Assembly: GCA_023436205.1 (NCBI GenBank)
Contig: JAEZKC010000014.1
Coordinates: 65,621-129,620, forward strand
Origin: Fibrobacterota bacterium
GTDB taxonomy: Bacteria > Fibrobacterota > Chitinivibrionia > Chitinivibrionales > Chitinispirillaceae
Direction: 5' to 3'
DNA length: 64,000 nt
Part shown: in pieces, positions 33,850-42,492 of the stretch
Layout of the letters: the number at the start of each line of letters is the position of its first letter
Numbering within the stretch: position 1 is the stretch's first letter
Notes under the pieces: model-generated
The model's input: only the letters and a program-made list of their open reading frames with translations
Told to the model about the DNA's origin: nothing
Database searches by the model: none
Made by a program: the position numbers and the translations under genes

Positions 33850-34743
33850 GTGAAACTTTCTACTCTGTTTCAAAAAGATCATGTATTCATTGATCATCAG
33901 GTGCAGAACACCGGACAGCTCTTTGTCTTTGCTTCAAGGATAATGTCGGAGAGCACTGGTGTTGATGCGTCAAGTATTGAAGCTGCTCTTCTTCACAGGG
34001 AATCCCTCGGGGGAACTGTTCTGGGAAAAGAAACCATGGTTCCTCACGCCTATGTGGAGGGGCTGAAAGATTACATAATCATGTACGTAAGGCTGAAATC
34101 TCCCTTGCTGCTTGACGGTGGAAACACCGTACGGCACGCCTTTATTATCCTTACTTCAAGGGAAATGGCTGCATTTCATCTTAAGATCATGAGGGCTGTT
34201 GCAGACATATTGACCAATCATGATCAGATACTTCTCTCAGCCGGTTCTGCGGAATCATTCATATCCGAACTTGAAAAAACCGGTGTGCGGGTCGAATCCC
34301 ATCTTCACGCAAGAGACTTTCTGCAATCAGTTCCGTCAATAAGAGAAACAGACTCGGTTTCCAGGGCTGTTGATCTTATGAAAGAGCAGAACTGGTCACA
34401 TGTGCCGGTAACAGATGTCAATGGCAGATTCGTTGGTACTGTGGACTTTATTGACGTACTGGGGGCCACCATGCCCGATTATGTGATGAGACTTTCTGAT
34501 CTGTCATTTCTGGAGGATTTTGAACCGCTCAAGCAGTTCGCACTCAAGGAGAACAGCATGAGTGTAAGAGCGTACATAAAAAACATCAGCACAATGATTG
34601 TTACTGATGATGTGAGTTATGTGGAGGTGCTTTTTCTTATGGTAAAGCATCGACACCGTTTTCTGATCGCTGTTGATCAGAAAGGACTTTTTCTGGGGGT
34701 CATTCGTTCCATGGATGTGATCAACCGGATTTTCAGAGCATAA
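33850..34743 (+). CDS. PTS EIIA (type 2)-like domain with a CBS pair
   Basis: 297 residues from the GTG at 33850. The first ~150 residues resemble fructose/mannitol-type PTS EIIA (SSIEAALLHRESLGGTVLGK, then VPHAYVEGLKDYII with the phospho-histidine candidate at residue 66). Residues ~155-297 are two CBS motifs (PSIRETDSVSRAVDLMKEQN and NISTMIVTDDVSYVEVLFLM) separated by a helix. CBS pairs usually bind adenine nucleotides. A phosphorylatable EIIA plus an adenine-nucleotide sensor next to an ion transporter (15 bp gap) suggests a regulatory subunit that reads energy state; that is inference. Confidence 0.8.
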   Translation: MKLSTLFQKDHVFIDHQVQNTGQLFVFASRIMSESTGVDASSIEAALLHRESLGGTVLGKETMVPHAYVEGLKDYIIMYVRLKSPLLLDGGNTVRHAFIILTSREMAAFHLKIMRAVADILTNHDQILLSAGSAESFISELEKTGVRVESHLHARDFLQSVPSIRETDSVSRAVDLMKEQNWSHVPVTDVNGRFVGTVDFIDVLGATMPDYVMRLSDLSFLEDFEPLKQFALKENSMSVRAYIKNISTMIVTDDVSYVEVLFLMVKHRHRFLIAVDQKGLFLGVIRSMDVINRIFRA

Positions 34744-34758
34744 ATTGGGAGAAAAGAA

Positions 34759-36045
34759 ATGATAAAGCTGCTTGACTTTCCTCAGATTGAAGCACTGATG
34801 CTCTTTCTGACAGCCTATGGTTTTATTGTAACTGAAAAGATAAATAAAACCCTGGTGGCGCTACTTGGTGCAGGTCTCCTGTTGGCTTTTCACGTTGTTC
34901 CTGCTGAAGAGGTGATTACTCACATTGACGTAAATGTTATTTTCCTGTTGATTTTCATGATGATAATCGTGAGAATTACCGAGAAGAGCGGACTTTTTGA
35001 ATACCTTGCTGTCTGGGCAGCTCAAAAAGTGCAGGCCCATCCGGTAAAACTCATGGTTGCTCTCTTTCTGGTGACCGGAGTTTCTTCTGCTATACTTGAC
35101 AATGTCACCACGATTCTGCTGATAACCCCCATTACCATTCTTATTGCCGCTCAGATGCAGACCAGCCCCGTTCCTTTTCTTATTACGCAGGTACTGGCGT
35201 CCAATATTGCCGGAACCGCAACACTCATCGGTGATCCTCCAAACATCATGATCGGTTCAGCCGCGAATCTTTCCTTTATGGATTTTGTGATCCACTTGAC
35301 ACCCGTTATTATTCTGCAGGTCTTGGTTGTATCCGGGCTCTTTTATATTTTCTTCCGAAAAAAGATTCAGACCTCAGCCATTGCCCGAGCCCGCATCATG
35401 GAGATGAAAAAGAGCCGAATGATAAGAGATCCTTTACTTTTAAAAAAATCGCTTGCGGTCATTGGGCTTGTGGTGGTCGGCTTTCTTCTGCATGGGTTTC
35501 TGGAAATTGAGGCCAGTGTCATTGCCATGATCGGAGCTATGGTCCTTACGATCTGGACAGGAATGGAACCGGAGGCGCTTTTTGAAAAGGTTGAATGGGG
35601 GACCATTATGTTCTTCATTGGCCTTTTTATAATGGTTGGCGGATTGGTTGAAGTGGGAGTGGTTAGAAAAATCTCCGAGCTGCTTCTCTCAGTTTCCCAG
35701 AAAGACCTCAAGGTGCTAAGTCAGATGTTCATCTGGGTTGCTGGGCTGCTCTCTGGTATTATCGACAATATCCCTCTGGTAGCCACTTTTATTCCTGTCA
35801 TAAAAGAAATGTCCCTGGTGATGGGGGTTGAACAGGTGGAACCTTTATGGTGGAGTCTTGCGCTGGGGTCTTGCCTCGGAGGAAATTTGACCGCAATAGG
35901 TGCATCGGCAAATGTGGTTATGATCTCATCGGCCAAGAAAAGTGATATCAAAATCACTTTCATCGATTTTCTTAAATACGGAATTCCAATCACCTTTCTG
36001 ACATTAGCCATGTCCAGCATTTACGTTCATTTCAGGTATTTCTAA
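34759..36045 (+). CDS. Ion transporter-superfamily permease (ArsB/NhaD-like)
   Basis: 428 residues with about 11-12 transmembrane helices. ArsB/NhaD/SLC13-type features: VSSAILDNVTTILLITPITI in the first half and a related SGIIDNIPLVATFIPVI in the second (inverted repeat with DN motif), and NIAGTATLIGDPPNIMIGSA. This pattern fits Na+/H+ antiporters of the NhaD kind and related anion transporters; substrate is not certain. Its start lies 15 bp after the EIIA-CBS gene, so the two form an operon and probably a regulated pair. Confidence 0.88.
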   Translation: MIKLLDFPQIEALMLFLTAYGFIVTEKINKTLVALLGAGLLLAFHVVPAEEVITHIDVNVIFLLIFMMIIVRITEKSGLFEYLAVWAAQKVQAHPVKLMVALFLVTGVSSAILDNVTTILLITPITILIAAQMQTSPVPFLITQVLASNIAGTATLIGDPPNIMIGSAANLSFMDFVIHLTPVIILQVLVVSGLFYIFFRKKIQTSAIARARIMEMKKSRMIRDPLLLKKSLAVIGLVVVGFLLHGFLEIEASVIAMIGAMVLTIWTGMEPEALFEKVEWGTIMFFIGLFIMVGGLVEVGVVRKISELLLSVSQKDLKVLSQMFIWVAGLLSGIIDNIPLVATFIPVIKEMSLVMGVEQVEPLWWSLALGSCLGGNLTAIGASANVVMISSAKKSDIKITFIDFLKYGIPITFLTLAMSSIYVHFRYF

Positions 36046-36063
36046 GACTTACACCCTCTTTCA

Positions 36064-36120
36064 GGCCCGTTATTTGCTTCTATTCTCCTCCTTGCGGGCC
36101 AAAGAGAGAGTGTTCTCTCT
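36064..36120 (+). terminator. Hairpins after the transporter gene
   Basis: GGCCCG (36064-36069) and CGGGCC (36095-36100) can pair across a 25-nt loop, and AGAGAG (36103-36108) with CTCTCT (36115-36120) directly afterwards. Only a short GTTTC follows, so a rho-independent terminator is weakly supported. Confidence 0.35.
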
Positions 36121-36256
36121 GTTTCATTGCTCGCCAGATTTATTTATTTTAAGACGTTTCAATGCTTTAGGCTAAATTGGACGCCCGGATTCGATCGGGT
36201 CCTCCTGAAAAGAAAATGCAATTTAGAGAACAAGGATTTTCAGAAAGGATACATTC

Positions 36257-36790
36257 ATGAACAGAGTGGAGCTGGCATTCAGGTCTTTTTTCTGGATTTT
36301 TTTCAGTAAGGATTTCAGAGATGAGATCGCTCCTTATTTTGAAGAGGGGCCTCGGCAGCTTGAGCAGAAACTGGAGGAGAAGCCTGTTATTGTGGAAGAA
36401 AAGAAAGTGACTCGTTCAGATGCCATAAAGCTTCTGGCCCTGTTCCAAAGGGAGGGGCGTCTGGTTGATTTTCTCAAAGAACCTATCGATGCATACAGCG
36501 ATGCGCAGATCGGGGCAGCAGTGAGAGATGTTCATCGCGATTGCGCCGCAGTGCTCGATCGGGCTTTCGGGATGGAGTCTCTGGTTGATAAAGAAGAGGG
36601 AGAGGCTCTTTCAGTATTGCCCGGATTTGATCCCGACCAGTATCGACTTACCGGAAATGTGACCGGAAATCCACCTTACAATGGCACTTTGAGGCATCAC
36701 GGATGGAAAGCCACCAAGTGTGAACTGCCGGTGTGGCAGGGAACTGAAGAGGCTGTAAACGTTGTCGCTCCTGCAGAAGTGGAGCTGTAA
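36257..36790 (+). CDS. DUF2760 protein, partner of an Hsp70 pair
   Basis: 177 residues. N-terminal hydrophobic segment (AFRSFFWIFFSKDF) and a conserved soluble body (RSDAIKLLALFQREGRLVDF, VRDVHRDCAAVLDRAFGM, PYNGTLRHHGWKATKCELP). DUF2760 is a family often found upstream of two Hsp70-like genes. AAGGA precedes the ATG. The first Hsp70 begins 56 bp later. Cell location unknown; it may be a membrane-associated adaptor. Confidence 0.88.
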   Translation: MNRVELAFRSFFWIFFSKDFRDEIAPYFEEGPRQLEQKLEEKPVIVEEKKVTRSDAIKLLALFQREGRLVDFLKEPIDAYSDAQIGAAVRDVHRDCAAVLDRAFGMESLVDKEEGEALSVLPGFDPDQYRLTGNVTGNPPYNGTLRHHGWKATKCELPVWQGTEEAVNVVAPAEVEL

Positions 36791-36846
36791 TCTTTGGACT
36801 GTTTTATGAAACAGTTTCTTGCAGATCAATGCATCAAGGAGAATTC

Positions 36847-38625
36847 ATGGCTTCGAAATATGCAATAGGAATAGATTTAGGCACTACCAATAGTGTTCTG
36901 GCCTACAAAACTCTCGAAGAAGGATCGGAAGTAAACCTGCTTGAGATCCCTCAGCTGGTGGCAGCATCTACAATCGAGAACAGGTTTTCTCTGCCCTCGT
37001 TTTGCTATCTGGCAACAGAGGCGGAAAGTGAAAAAGATGTTTATGCGCTTCCATGGGATTCATCTCGTGATTTTGCCGTTGGGGAGCTGGCCAGAAGACA
37101 GGCTGCCGACGTGCCGACTCGTACCATTGCCGCTGCGAAGAGCTGGCTGGCTCACTCGAAGGTAAATAGAAGAGAACAAATATTGCCGTGGAATGCCCCG
37201 GCTGATGTGGCCAAAATCTCTCCTGTGGAGGCTTCGCGAAGGTACCTGGCTCATATTGTTGATGCTTGGAATCATCTTTTCCCCGATGCTCCATTCGCAG
37301 AACAGCAGGTGGTGCTCACTGTTCCCGCTTCTTTTGATGCAAGTGCAAGGGAACTGACTATGGAAGCTGCCAAGCAGGCTGGCTTGCCGGCAGATCTGGT
37401 TCTGCTCGAAGAGCCTCAGGCTGCCGTTTATTCCTGGCTTGCCGATGCCGGAGAAGACTGGCGGCGCAGGCTTAAAGTTGGGGATAATCTGCTGATTTTC
37501 GATGTGGGAGGGGGTACTACCGATTTTACTCTCATCGGAGTCGAAGATGACCATGGGGACTTGGCTTTAAAGCGGCTTGCGGTGGGTAACCATATTCTGG
37601 TTGGCGGGGATAACATGGATCTCACGCTTGCTCACGTGGCCAGAACTGCTTTTTCTGAAAAAGGGGTAAAGCTCGATGCCTGGCAATCGGTTGCTCTGTG
37701 GCATTCCTGCCGCAACGCAAAGGAGCAGCTTCTCTCCTTGGAGGGGCCAGAGAGCTATCCCGTTACAATTCTTGGAAGGGGATCGAAACTCATCGGGGGT
37801 ACGATATCCTCCGATTTAACTTCTGATCAAGTTCGCTCGGTGCTGGTTGATGGATTCTTTCCTGTCTGTTCCGCCGATGCCGTTCCGACTCGAAGGCCGG
37901 CATCCGGTTTCAGGGAAATTGGCCTTCCCTTCGAATCAGATACAGCTATCACTCGTCATCTGGCTCATTTCCTTCGATTACAGGGGCAAAACGGTGTCAG
38001 TGTGCATCCATCGCACGTTTTGTTTAACGGTGGTGTTTTCAAAGCGGAAATTTTCAGAATGCGCTCCCTTGAAGTTATTCAGTCATGGTTCGGGAAGGAT
38101 GTGACTCCTTTAGAGCAGAATCCTGATCTGGATTACGCGGTGGCCCGCGGTGCCGCATATTATGCTTTTATCAAACAGGGTAAAGGTTTACGGATTAGAG
38201 GCGGAACCGCTCGTGCCTATTACGTGGGTATAGAAACTGCCGGTCCGGCAGTTCCTGGTATCGAACGGCCGCTTTCGGCGCTCTGTGTGGTTCCGTTTGG
38301 CATGGAAGAGGGAACTCAGATTGATGTCCCCAGTGAAGAGATCGGTCTTGTCGTTGGGGAGCAGGCAAAGTTTCGTTTCTTCAGCTCTCCGGTGCGCAAG
38401 CAGGATGCTCCGGGTGATCTGGTTGATCAGTGGAGTGAGGTGGAAATTGAGGAAACCGATTCCCTGGAAGCTAATCTTCCCGGGGATGAAAAGTTTACTG
38501 AAGGTTATGTGCCAGTTAAGTTTCAGTCCCGGATTACAGAGTTGGGGGTTTTTGAACTGTGGTGTAAGAGCACCGTTTCCGATGATTCCTGGAAACTTGA
38601 ATTCAGTGTACGGGAAAATCAATGA
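36847..38625 (+). CDS. Hsp70-family chaperone (DnaK-like), short
   Basis: 592 residues from the ATG at 36847, which follows AAGGAG. Phosphate motif 1 AIGIDLGTTNSVLAYK, phosphate motif 2 IFDVGGGTTDFTLIGVE and the adenosine motif LFNGGVFKAE are all present, so it should bind ATP. The C-terminal part is shorter and different from DnaK, without the usual lid and EEVD/disordered tail. No DnaJ or GrpE gene is nearby. Its stop overlaps the next gene start (ATGA). With the second Hsp70 it probably forms a dedicated complex. Confidence 0.95.
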   Translation: MASKYAIGIDLGTTNSVLAYKTLEEGSEVNLLEIPQLVAASTIENRFSLPSFCYLATEAESEKDVYALPWDSSRDFAVGELARRQAADVPTRTIAAAKSWLAHSKVNRREQILPWNAPADVAKISPVEASRRYLAHIVDAWNHLFPDAPFAEQQVVLTVPASFDASARELTMEAAKQAGLPADLVLLEEPQAAVYSWLADAGEDWRRRLKVGDNLLIFDVGGGTTDFTLIGVEDDHGDLALKRLAVGNHILVGGDNMDLTLAHVARTAFSEKGVKLDAWQSVALWHSCRNAKEQLLSLEGPESYPVTILGRGSKLIGGTISSDLTSDQVRSVLVDGFFPVCSADAVPTRRPASGFREIGLPFESDTAITRHLAHFLRLQGQNGVSVHPSHVLFNGGVFKAEIFRMRSLEVIQSWFGKDVTPLEQNPDLDYAVARGAAYYAFIKQGKGLRIRGGTARAYYVGIETAGPAVPGIERPLSALCVVPFGMEEGTQIDVPSEEIGLVVGEQAKFRFFSSPVRKQDAPGDLVDQWSEVEIEETDSLEANLPGDEKFTEGYVPVKFQSRITELGVFELWCKSTVSDDSWKLEFSVRENQ

Positions 38626-41441
38626 ATCAGGAACTGGAGCAAAGAAGCCGTTATGTGGTCGGTATAGATCTGGGCACCACTAATTCTGCCGTCTCTTTTG
38701 TTGATACAGATGCAAAGAATCCGCAAATAGAGGATTTCCCTGTTCTTCAGATCGTGGCACCGGGGGAATACGATAGAAGAGATCTGTTCCCCTCTTTTCA
38801 TTACGAGGCGGGGGAGGAGGAGTTTTCTTCCGGCGCATTGAATCTTCCCTGGGACACACAGGAAAGTCGCTCAATCAGTGGCGTTTTTGCCAGAAATCAT
38901 GGGGCAAAGGTCCCTGGAAGGCTTGTGGTATCCGCCAAATCCTGGCTGAGTCACTCCGGGGTTGACAGAACGGCACCTCTTTTGCCATGGCATGCTGTGG
39001 CCGATGTTGAGAAAATCTCCCCGGTAGAAGCATCTTCACGCTATTTGCTTCATATTCGCCAGGCATGGAACTTTGCTCATCCCGATGAACCGCTGGAAAA
39101 GCAGGAAGTGGTAATTACTGTTCCTGCATCGTTTGATGAAATCGCCAGAGAATTGACAATCAAGGCTGCTTCAGATGCGGGGCTTTTCAATATCGTTTTG
39201 ATCGAAGAGCCTCAGGCTGCTTTCTACTCCTGGATTAATCTTCACAATGCAGATTGGCAGACAAGAGTCAGTCCCGGGCAGAAGATACTTATCTGTGACA
39301 TTGGCGGCGGGACTACCGATTTCACTTTGATCGAAGTTCGGCCGGAAAACGGCGGTGGAGTTCGTTTCCACAGAATCGCGGTTGGTGAGCATCTGATACT
39401 GGGAGGAGACAATCTCGATCTGGCGCTTGCCTATCATCTGGAAAAACAGCTTCTTGCAGGTAAACGTCTTCCGCCACGCCAGTTCACTGCTCTTGTAAGA
39501 AGCTGTCAGTTTGCAAAAGAAACTTTGCTTTCCGATAAGGCTCCCGAGCAGGTCACGGTCAGTATTCCCGGAGGGGGATCGTCGCTCATTGGTGGAGCAC
39601 TGCAGGCAACAATGAGCAGGCTGGATGCCGAGCAAATATTGATTGATGGTTTTTTTCCGGGTGTGGGGATTGATGAAAAGCCGACTATTCGTCAATCGGG
39701 TTTTCAGGAGTTCGGTTTACCTTATGCACCCGATGCTGCCATAACGAAGTATCTGGCCTCATTTCTCACCGCCCATGGAAGCCGTGAAGAAAAGGGTAGT
39801 ATTCGTCCGGATATTATTCTATTCAATGGTGGTGTTCTGACTTCACAAATGATCCGAAACAGGATTCTTCAGGTGCTTCAGGGCTGGTTCAGGAAAGATG
39901 ATCCACAATACACCCTTCAGGTACTTGAAAATAACAGGCCTGAACTGGCAGTTTGTCGCGGAGCCGCTTATTTCGGTCTTGTTCGCAGAGGACTCGGAGT
40001 GCGCATCTCTGCCGGACTTGCCCGTTCCTATTATATAGGCGTGGAAACGGTTACTAATGAGGGAGTTTCACTTCAGGCCCTTTGTCTTGCCCCTGCCGGT
40101 CTTCAGGAGGGTCAGAGTGTTGATCTCGCCGGAAGAGAGTTTGACTTGCTTATAAGGCAACCCGTGGAATTTCCTCTTTACGTTTCCAGTATCCGCACTG
40201 TCGATAAGCCCGGAGACCTGGTGGAAATTGATCCTCTTGAGATGCATTCTCTTCCGCCAATAAGGACCGTGCTTCGTTCCGGAAAAAGTATCGAGGCCGG
40301 AAGTGTTGCGGTAATGCTCCATGCGAGGTTGACTGAAATAGGGTCTCTTGATTTATGGTGTTCTGAAAAAACCGGTACTCGTTCATGGAAACTTCAATTT
40401 GATGTCAGATCCGCCACCAGAACTGATATTGCCGCCCATGGGGGTGCAGGTGAAGCCGCAGGGTTTCTCGATGTTGACACTGTGTCCTCCTGCAGAGATC
40501 TGATCGTCAACACGTTCAGGACCGATTCATCCCGGGAGGGGGATCCTCGGGATCTGGTAAAACGTCTTGAAGCTCTCAGTGGTATGGATCGCACCCAATG
40601 GCCTCCCTCCTTTTTACGTTCGCTTTGGGAAGTCGTCCTTGACAATGAGCCCGGGCGAAGAATCGATCCTCAATACGAAACACGTTGGCTGAATCTCCTG
40701 GGATTCACATTGAGACCCGGTTATGGTGTGGCGGTTGACGATTGGCGCGTAAAGCAGACCTGGCAAATCTACCGACTTGGGGTTGTACATTCCCGTAATC
40801 AGGCATGTACTGCAGAGTGGTGGATTCTCTGGCGTCGAATTGCAGGAGGTCTGTCTCAAGGGCAGCAGCGCACTCTTGCCCAGCCTCTGGTTAGCACTCT
40901 AAAGGCCATATCCCGAAATCAGGAAGAGAGAAGCAGAAAGAAAGGCAAGTTAGAAACCGAAAAACTCGGTATTCACGAGTTGGCAGAAGTTTGGCGGCTA
41001 TTGGGCTTACTGGAATACTTGCCTGTTTCAATAAAGAGTGAGCTTGGGGATATTGCACTGAAACAGGTGAGGCGCAAAGACGCTGTGGCTGATGCTGCTG
41101 TCTGGGCTCTGGGAAGACTGGGGTCGAGAGTTCCCATGTATGGCCCGCTTAATGAACTGGTTGATGCAGAAAACGTTCAGCACTGGGTACGGCAACTTAT
41201 TAAAGAGGCTCGTCCGGGTCTTACACTTTCCTTTACGTTAGTATTAATGAGCCGATTGACAAGCGATCGCTACAGAGACTTGGATGAGCAAGTCCGGATG
41301 GAAGTAGCTGGCTTTTTAAAACTGCACAATGCACCTGTTCATTATTCTTTGCTTGTTACCGAGGGTGGGAAACTCGATGAGGAGGAGCAGTCTGCTGCAT
41401 TCGGTGAGCAGCTTCCTCGAGGCTTGAGAATATCTGGTTGA
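38622..41441 (+). CDS. Hsp70-family protein with long C-terminal DUF3731-like extension
   Basis: 939 residues. The N-terminal half is a complete Hsp70 ATPase (VVGIDLGTTNSAVSFVD, ICDIGGGTTDFTLIEV, LFNGGVLTSQ). The substrate-binding part is degenerate, and from about residue 600 there is a ~340-residue helical extension (LVKRLEALSGMDRTQWPPSF, WWILWRRIAGGLSQGQQRT, VWRLLGLLEYLPVSIKSELG). The extension type is known from the same DUF2760/Hsp70 cluster. Cytoplasmic; partner of the preceding Hsp70. Substrates are unknown. Confidence 0.93.
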   Translation: MNQELEQRSRYVVGIDLGTTNSAVSFVDTDAKNPQIEDFPVLQIVAPGEYDRRDLFPSFHYEAGEEEFSSGALNLPWDTQESRSISGVFARNHGAKVPGRLVVSAKSWLSHSGVDRTAPLLPWHAVADVEKISPVEASSRYLLHIRQAWNFAHPDEPLEKQEVVITVPASFDEIARELTIKAASDAGLFNIVLIEEPQAAFYSWINLHNADWQTRVSPGQKILICDIGGGTTDFTLIEVRPENGGGVRFHRIAVGEHLILGGDNLDLALAYHLEKQLLAGKRLPPRQFTALVRSCQFAKETLLSDKAPEQVTVSIPGGGSSLIGGALQATMSRLDAEQILIDGFFPGVGIDEKPTIRQSGFQEFGLPYAPDAAITKYLASFLTAHGSREEKGSIRPDIILFNGGVLTSQMIRNRILQVLQGWFRKDDPQYTLQVLENNRPELAVCRGAAYFGLVRRGLGVRISAGLARSYYIGVETVTNEGVSLQALCLAPAGLQEGQSVDLAGREFDLLIRQPVEFPLYVSSIRTVDKPGDLVEIDPLEMHSLPPIRTVLRSGKSIEAGSVAVMLHARLTEIGSLDLWCSEKTGTRSWKLQFDVRSATRTDIAAHGGAGEAAGFLDVDTVSSCRDLIVNTFRTDSSREGDPRDLVKRLEALSGMDRTQWPPSFLRSLWEVVLDNEPGRRIDPQYETRWLNLLGFTLRPGYGVAVDDWRVKQTWQIYRLGVVHSRNQACTAEWWILWRRIAGGLSQGQQRTLAQPLVSTLKAISRNQEERSRKKGKLETEKLGIHELAEVWRLLGLLEYLPVSIKSELGDIALKQVRRKDAVADAAVWALGRLGSRVPMYGPLNELVDAENVQHWVRQLIKEARPGLTLSFTLVLMSRLTSDRYRDLDEQVRMEVAGFLKLHNAPVHYSLLVTEGGKLDEEEQSAAFGEQLPRGLRISG

Positions 41442-41452
41442 AGGTGACAAGT

Positions 41453-41477
41453 CAGAGGCGACCTGGTGTCGCCTCTG
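41453..41477. terminator. Perfect 10-bp hairpin between convergent genes
   Basis: CAGAGGCGAC and GTCGCCTCTG form a perfect 10-bp stem with a CTGGT loop, 12 bp after the Hsp70 stop and 13 bp before the DUF4340 stop. No T-run on either side, so it may be bidirectional but weak, or an RNA-stabilising element. Confidence 0.6.
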
Positions 41478-41489
41478 AAATACAACGCA

Positions 41490-42488
41490 TTATTTAGCTT
41501 CGGTAGCCTTTGAAGTTGAATCTTCCACAGCTTTAAGTGATTCCGCATCTACATCGATTTTATCCATATCGCTTTTCCCAATGAGGAAGAATTCTTCGTT
41601 GCCTTCCACTTTTGTCCAGTAAAGATTGCTTTCACCTTTGGTTTTGCCGATCACAACCTTTCTTTCAGCACCGCCATTGAGGCTGACTGTTGCCAGAAGG
41701 GCAGGTGAATTCATGCCGCTTGCGGTATCAGAGGGTGTTTCGTAGACAAACTCGGCAGCTTTGAGTGCTGAAAGGGTATTGATGATTTCGTTTACCTTAT
41801 CTGCAGATGCCTTGTGCTGAATCGGTTGCGTTAATACCCATCCGCTGTCTGCCTTTTCAATTGTTATCGACCCTTCTTTTTTCACGAGCTCGATCTTTTG
41901 TGCAGCACTGCTTTCAAACTTCATGATTTTTTTGTCCCGCCACCTGTCGAGTTCCGAAAACAGTGAGTAGCGCAATCCACCGGGAACGGTGAAAACCGAA
42001 TTGCTGCCCAGCTTGCGCACATAGTTGCTGTTCCAGTCCGGTCCGTTCTTTCCGATGCGTATGGCACCTGCGGAAGCGTCGTCTCCTTTCCAGATTTCTA
42101 CAAATGTCCCGCTTAAGCTATCCACCTGAAATGTGGGCTGATTCTGAGGGTTTTCAGAGATCAGATCACCTTTTTTCATGGATGTAAGCTTTTCAAGAGC
42201 AATCTGTACCGATGCACTATCTGCTTTGTATGATTTTTCCTTGATCGAATTGGAGTCTGTAGTATCAGCAACTTTGCTGACCATCCACTCCTCTCCTTTA
42301 CGGCTGAGCTTTACAGAATTGGTACCTTCTTTGATGACCAGGGATGAGATTGATTTGTCATCCAGGCCGGGAAAGAACTTGACTTCATTTTCTGAGGGCT
42401 TTTTATCACCTAATTTTTCCGAAACGATGAAAATGGCTAATACTATGATGAGAGCACTTAAGCCTGCAATGATTTTCTTGTTATTCAT
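41490..42488 (-). CDS. DUF4340 protein of the Gld-type ABC cluster
   Basis: 332 residues from the ATG at 42488 (AAGGAG 7 bp upstream). One N-terminal transmembrane helix (IIAGLSALIIVLAIFIVSE), then a periplasmic or outer DUF4340 body with repeated ~beta-rich halves (SLVIKEGTNSVKLSRKGEEW, KIELVKKEGSITIEKADSGW). DUF4340 proteins lie next to GldG-type auxiliary proteins in many phyla. It is coded 4 bp after the GldG-like gene and is probably the fourth component of the same machine. Confidence 0.88.
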   Translation of the reverse strand: MNNKKIIAGLSALIIVLAIFIVSEKLGDKKPSENEVKFFPGLDDKSISSLVIKEGTNSVKLSRKGEEWMVSKVADTTDSNSIKEKSYKADSASVQIALEKLTSMKKGDLISENPQNQPTFQVDSLSGTFVEIWKGDDASAGAIRIGKNGPDWNSNYVRKLGSNSVFTVPGGLRYSLFSELDRWRDKKIMKFESSAAQKIELVKKEGSITIEKADSGWVLTQPIQHKASADKVNEIINTLSALKAAEFVYETPSDTASGMNSPALLATVSLNGGAERKVVIGKTKGESNLYWTKVEGNEEFFLIGKSDMDKIDVDAESLKAVEDSTSKATEAK

Positions 42489-42492
42489 TCCT

